A DNA stretch of 14,020 nt, from contig CAMHKP010000001.1 of NCBI GenBank assembly GCA_946185785.1, positions 1 through 14,020 of the forward strand, given 5' to 3'. Within the stretch, counting starts at the first letter, position 1. Each line of letters begins with the position of its first letter. The notes beneath the pieces are model-generated. The model did not search any database. It was given only the letters and a program-made list of their open reading frames with translations, and was not told where the DNA came from. Both the position numbers and the translations under genes were made by a program. Positions 13,128 to 14,020 of this stretch are shown one piece after another. The stretch comes from an uncultured Alphaproteobacteria bacterium. Lineage in GTDB: Bacteria; Pseudomonadota; Alphaproteobacteria; Rs-D84.

Positions 13128-13891
13128 TTTAGTTTCCTTATCTTTCTTTGAATTTTCGGGACAACAACCAATCCATCACTTGATAAATCAATCGCCCGCA
13201 TATATGCATCGCGCGCTTTTTTATCATTACCACTGCGAGCATACAAATCACCCAAGTTTTCAAACAATGACGAACATTCTTTTGCAATTTCACCAACACG
13301 TTCAACAAGTTCCAGTGCCGCATCGTCCCCTTCGCGTGACGCAACAACACGACCCAACACATCCCATGCAAAGACATCAGATGGATTGCGTTTAACCAGA
13401 CTTATTGCGTATTCATACGCTGTTTCTAATTCACGATTTTGAATTGCCCATATTTTCGCCTGAAGTGATAATATCTCTGGGTCCAATGTCAAAATGTCTG
13501 CAGCCGCATGTAAATCAGATTGCGCATTATCCAAATCATCAAACGCAAAATAAACTTGCGCCCTGCTCTTTAATAAAAACGCATGTGACGTATCCGACAA
13601 ATCATCATTATTCATTGCACGACGCAAAATACGCAAAGCAGCACTTTTGTCACCATTTGCAATATAATACGCAACCAATTTATTTATTGCCGGCACAAAC
13701 AATGGATGCGCACGCAACACGCGCCGCAATTTGTTCATATCACCACTTGTTTCACAATCACGAAGCGTTGCAAACAAATAAAATGGGCTGTCTTTACTAA
13801 TCTTGGAAAAATATGATTTATAATCACCGCCATTGTTAAAGAAAAACTGTCCAATGTAATAGTTTATTGCATTTTGATCACCATTTTCTGG
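13124..13891 (-). CDS. TPR-repeat protein, 5' end lost at a sequence junction (partial)
   Basis: About 255 residues of TPR-like helices, for example [60 protein letters not shown] and [20 protein letters not shown], ending in a basic tail QRKIRKLK. It is probably a cell-envelope scaffold protein, but no signal peptide remains to confirm export. The frame continues on the minus strand to a GTG at 13921 and beyond to a TAG. However, bases from about 13893 onward clearly encode threonine synthase on the opposite strand, so the first residues of that longer frame (LPVDAQIIA) are antisense to it. I therefore place the real coding part up to about 13891 and treat the start as missing. It overlaps gpsA by ATGA. 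Confidence 0.7.
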   Translation of the reverse strand, partial: PENGDQNAINYYIGQFFFNNGGDYKSYFSKISKDSPFYLFATLRDCETSGDMNKLRRVLRAHPLFVPAINKLVAYYIANGDKSAALRILRRAMNNDDLSDTSHAFLLKSRAQVYFAFDDLDNAQSDLHAAADILTLDPEILSLQAKIWAIQNRELETAYEYAISLVKRNPSDVFAWDVLGRVVASREGDDAALELVERVGEIAKECSSLFENLGDLYARSGNDKKARDAYMRAIDLSSDGLVVVPKIQRKIRKLK

Positions 13892-13892
13892 T

Positions 13893-14020
13893 GCAATTAT
13901 TTGTGCATCAACTGGTAACACTTCAGCATCTGCTGCGGCATATGGTGCTAAAGCAGGATTGAAAACATTTGTACTTATTCCTGATGGCTACATTGCACTT
14001 GGTAAACTTTCTCAAGCTAT
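13893..14020 (+). CDS. thrC: Threonine synthase fragment, internal piece open at the right edge
   Basis: From 13893 the plus strand reads [13 protein letters not shown], then AAAYGAKAG, and further on [14 protein letters not shown], running off the window. This is the PLP-enzyme motif and following helix of the Bacillus/plant/cyanobacterial type of threonine synthase, in the right order and spacing. Upstream in frame there are only a few codons (SPFSG) back to a TGA at 13875-13877, so no N-terminal part and no start exist here. Codon choice also differs: CTT is used for Leu three times in about 40 codons, whereas neighbouring genes prefer TTG, TTA and CTG. It is a broken piece, either joined by recombination or by an assembly error at a contig end. 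Confidence 0.75.

Noticed and set aside
13892..13921. GTG at 13921 as the start of the TPR gene
   Set aside because: This stretch is antisense to a clear threonine synthase motif, so the first residues are not real TPR protein.
1..14020. CRISPR array, prophage genes or toxin-antitoxin pair
   Set aside because: No regularly spaced direct repeats were seen, and no phage structural, integrase or small paired toxin/antitoxin genes are recognisable; most other open frames are antisense shadows of the annotated genes.

Overview
The window reads as a piece of an AT-rich (roughly 40% GC by eye) Gram-negative chromosome, most likely an alphaproteobacterium. The evidence is a sigma-32-type RpoH of alphaproteobacterial style, an SspB ending in a VVSLDEFRKKK-type tail, a YfgM-like/BamB-like gene pair, an outer-membrane barrel and a TolC-type efflux channel. 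The secreted protein with an EIASKAYVD start resembles proteins I associate with uncultured gut alphaproteobacteria. That placement is recollection, not something the sequence proves.

Layout, left to right. (1) 1-832 (+): the 3' part of a TPR protein, open at the left edge. (2) 880-2818 (-): rpoH followed 4 nt later by a porin-like barrel. (3) 2886-4278 (+): a YfgM-like membrane-anchored protein and a short BamB-like lipoprotein, divergent from rpoH and sharing overlapping promoters with it. (4) 4321-8842 (-): a complete tripartite efflux operon in the order tolC-like, macA-like, macB-type ATPase, macB-type permease. (5) 8936-10577 (+): tRNA-Cys(GCA), recF only 12 nt behind it, then sspB. (6) 10640-11275 (-): a small secreted protein behind a roughly 240-nt, highly structured leader. 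(7) 11594-12184: a DUF559 endonuclease-fold gene enclosed by two inverted copies of a hairpin-bearing repeat. (8) 12264 to about 13891 (-): gpsA overlapping by 4 bp with an upstream TPR gene whose 5' end is missing. (9) About 13893-14020 (+): a foreign-looking fragment of threonine synthase that interrupts the TPR gene.

Convergent gene pairs are separated by compact intrinsic terminators that can serve both strands (around 851-870, 4300-4315, 10581-10637 and 12244-12261). Most genes are housekeeping: envelope biogenesis, heat-shock sigma factor, recombination repair, ClpXP adaptor and phospholipid precursor synthesis.

The most unusual parts are four. The leader at 11276-11520 has a perfect 10-bp closing helix around a three-way junction, a competing hairpin and two terminators. 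The DUF559 unit has arms whose hairpins keep pairing despite sequence change. The rpoH control region looks leaderless and shares its -10 region with the opposite promoter. The last ~130 bp carry a threonine synthase motif of a different family type, which may be an assembly chimera rather than biology.
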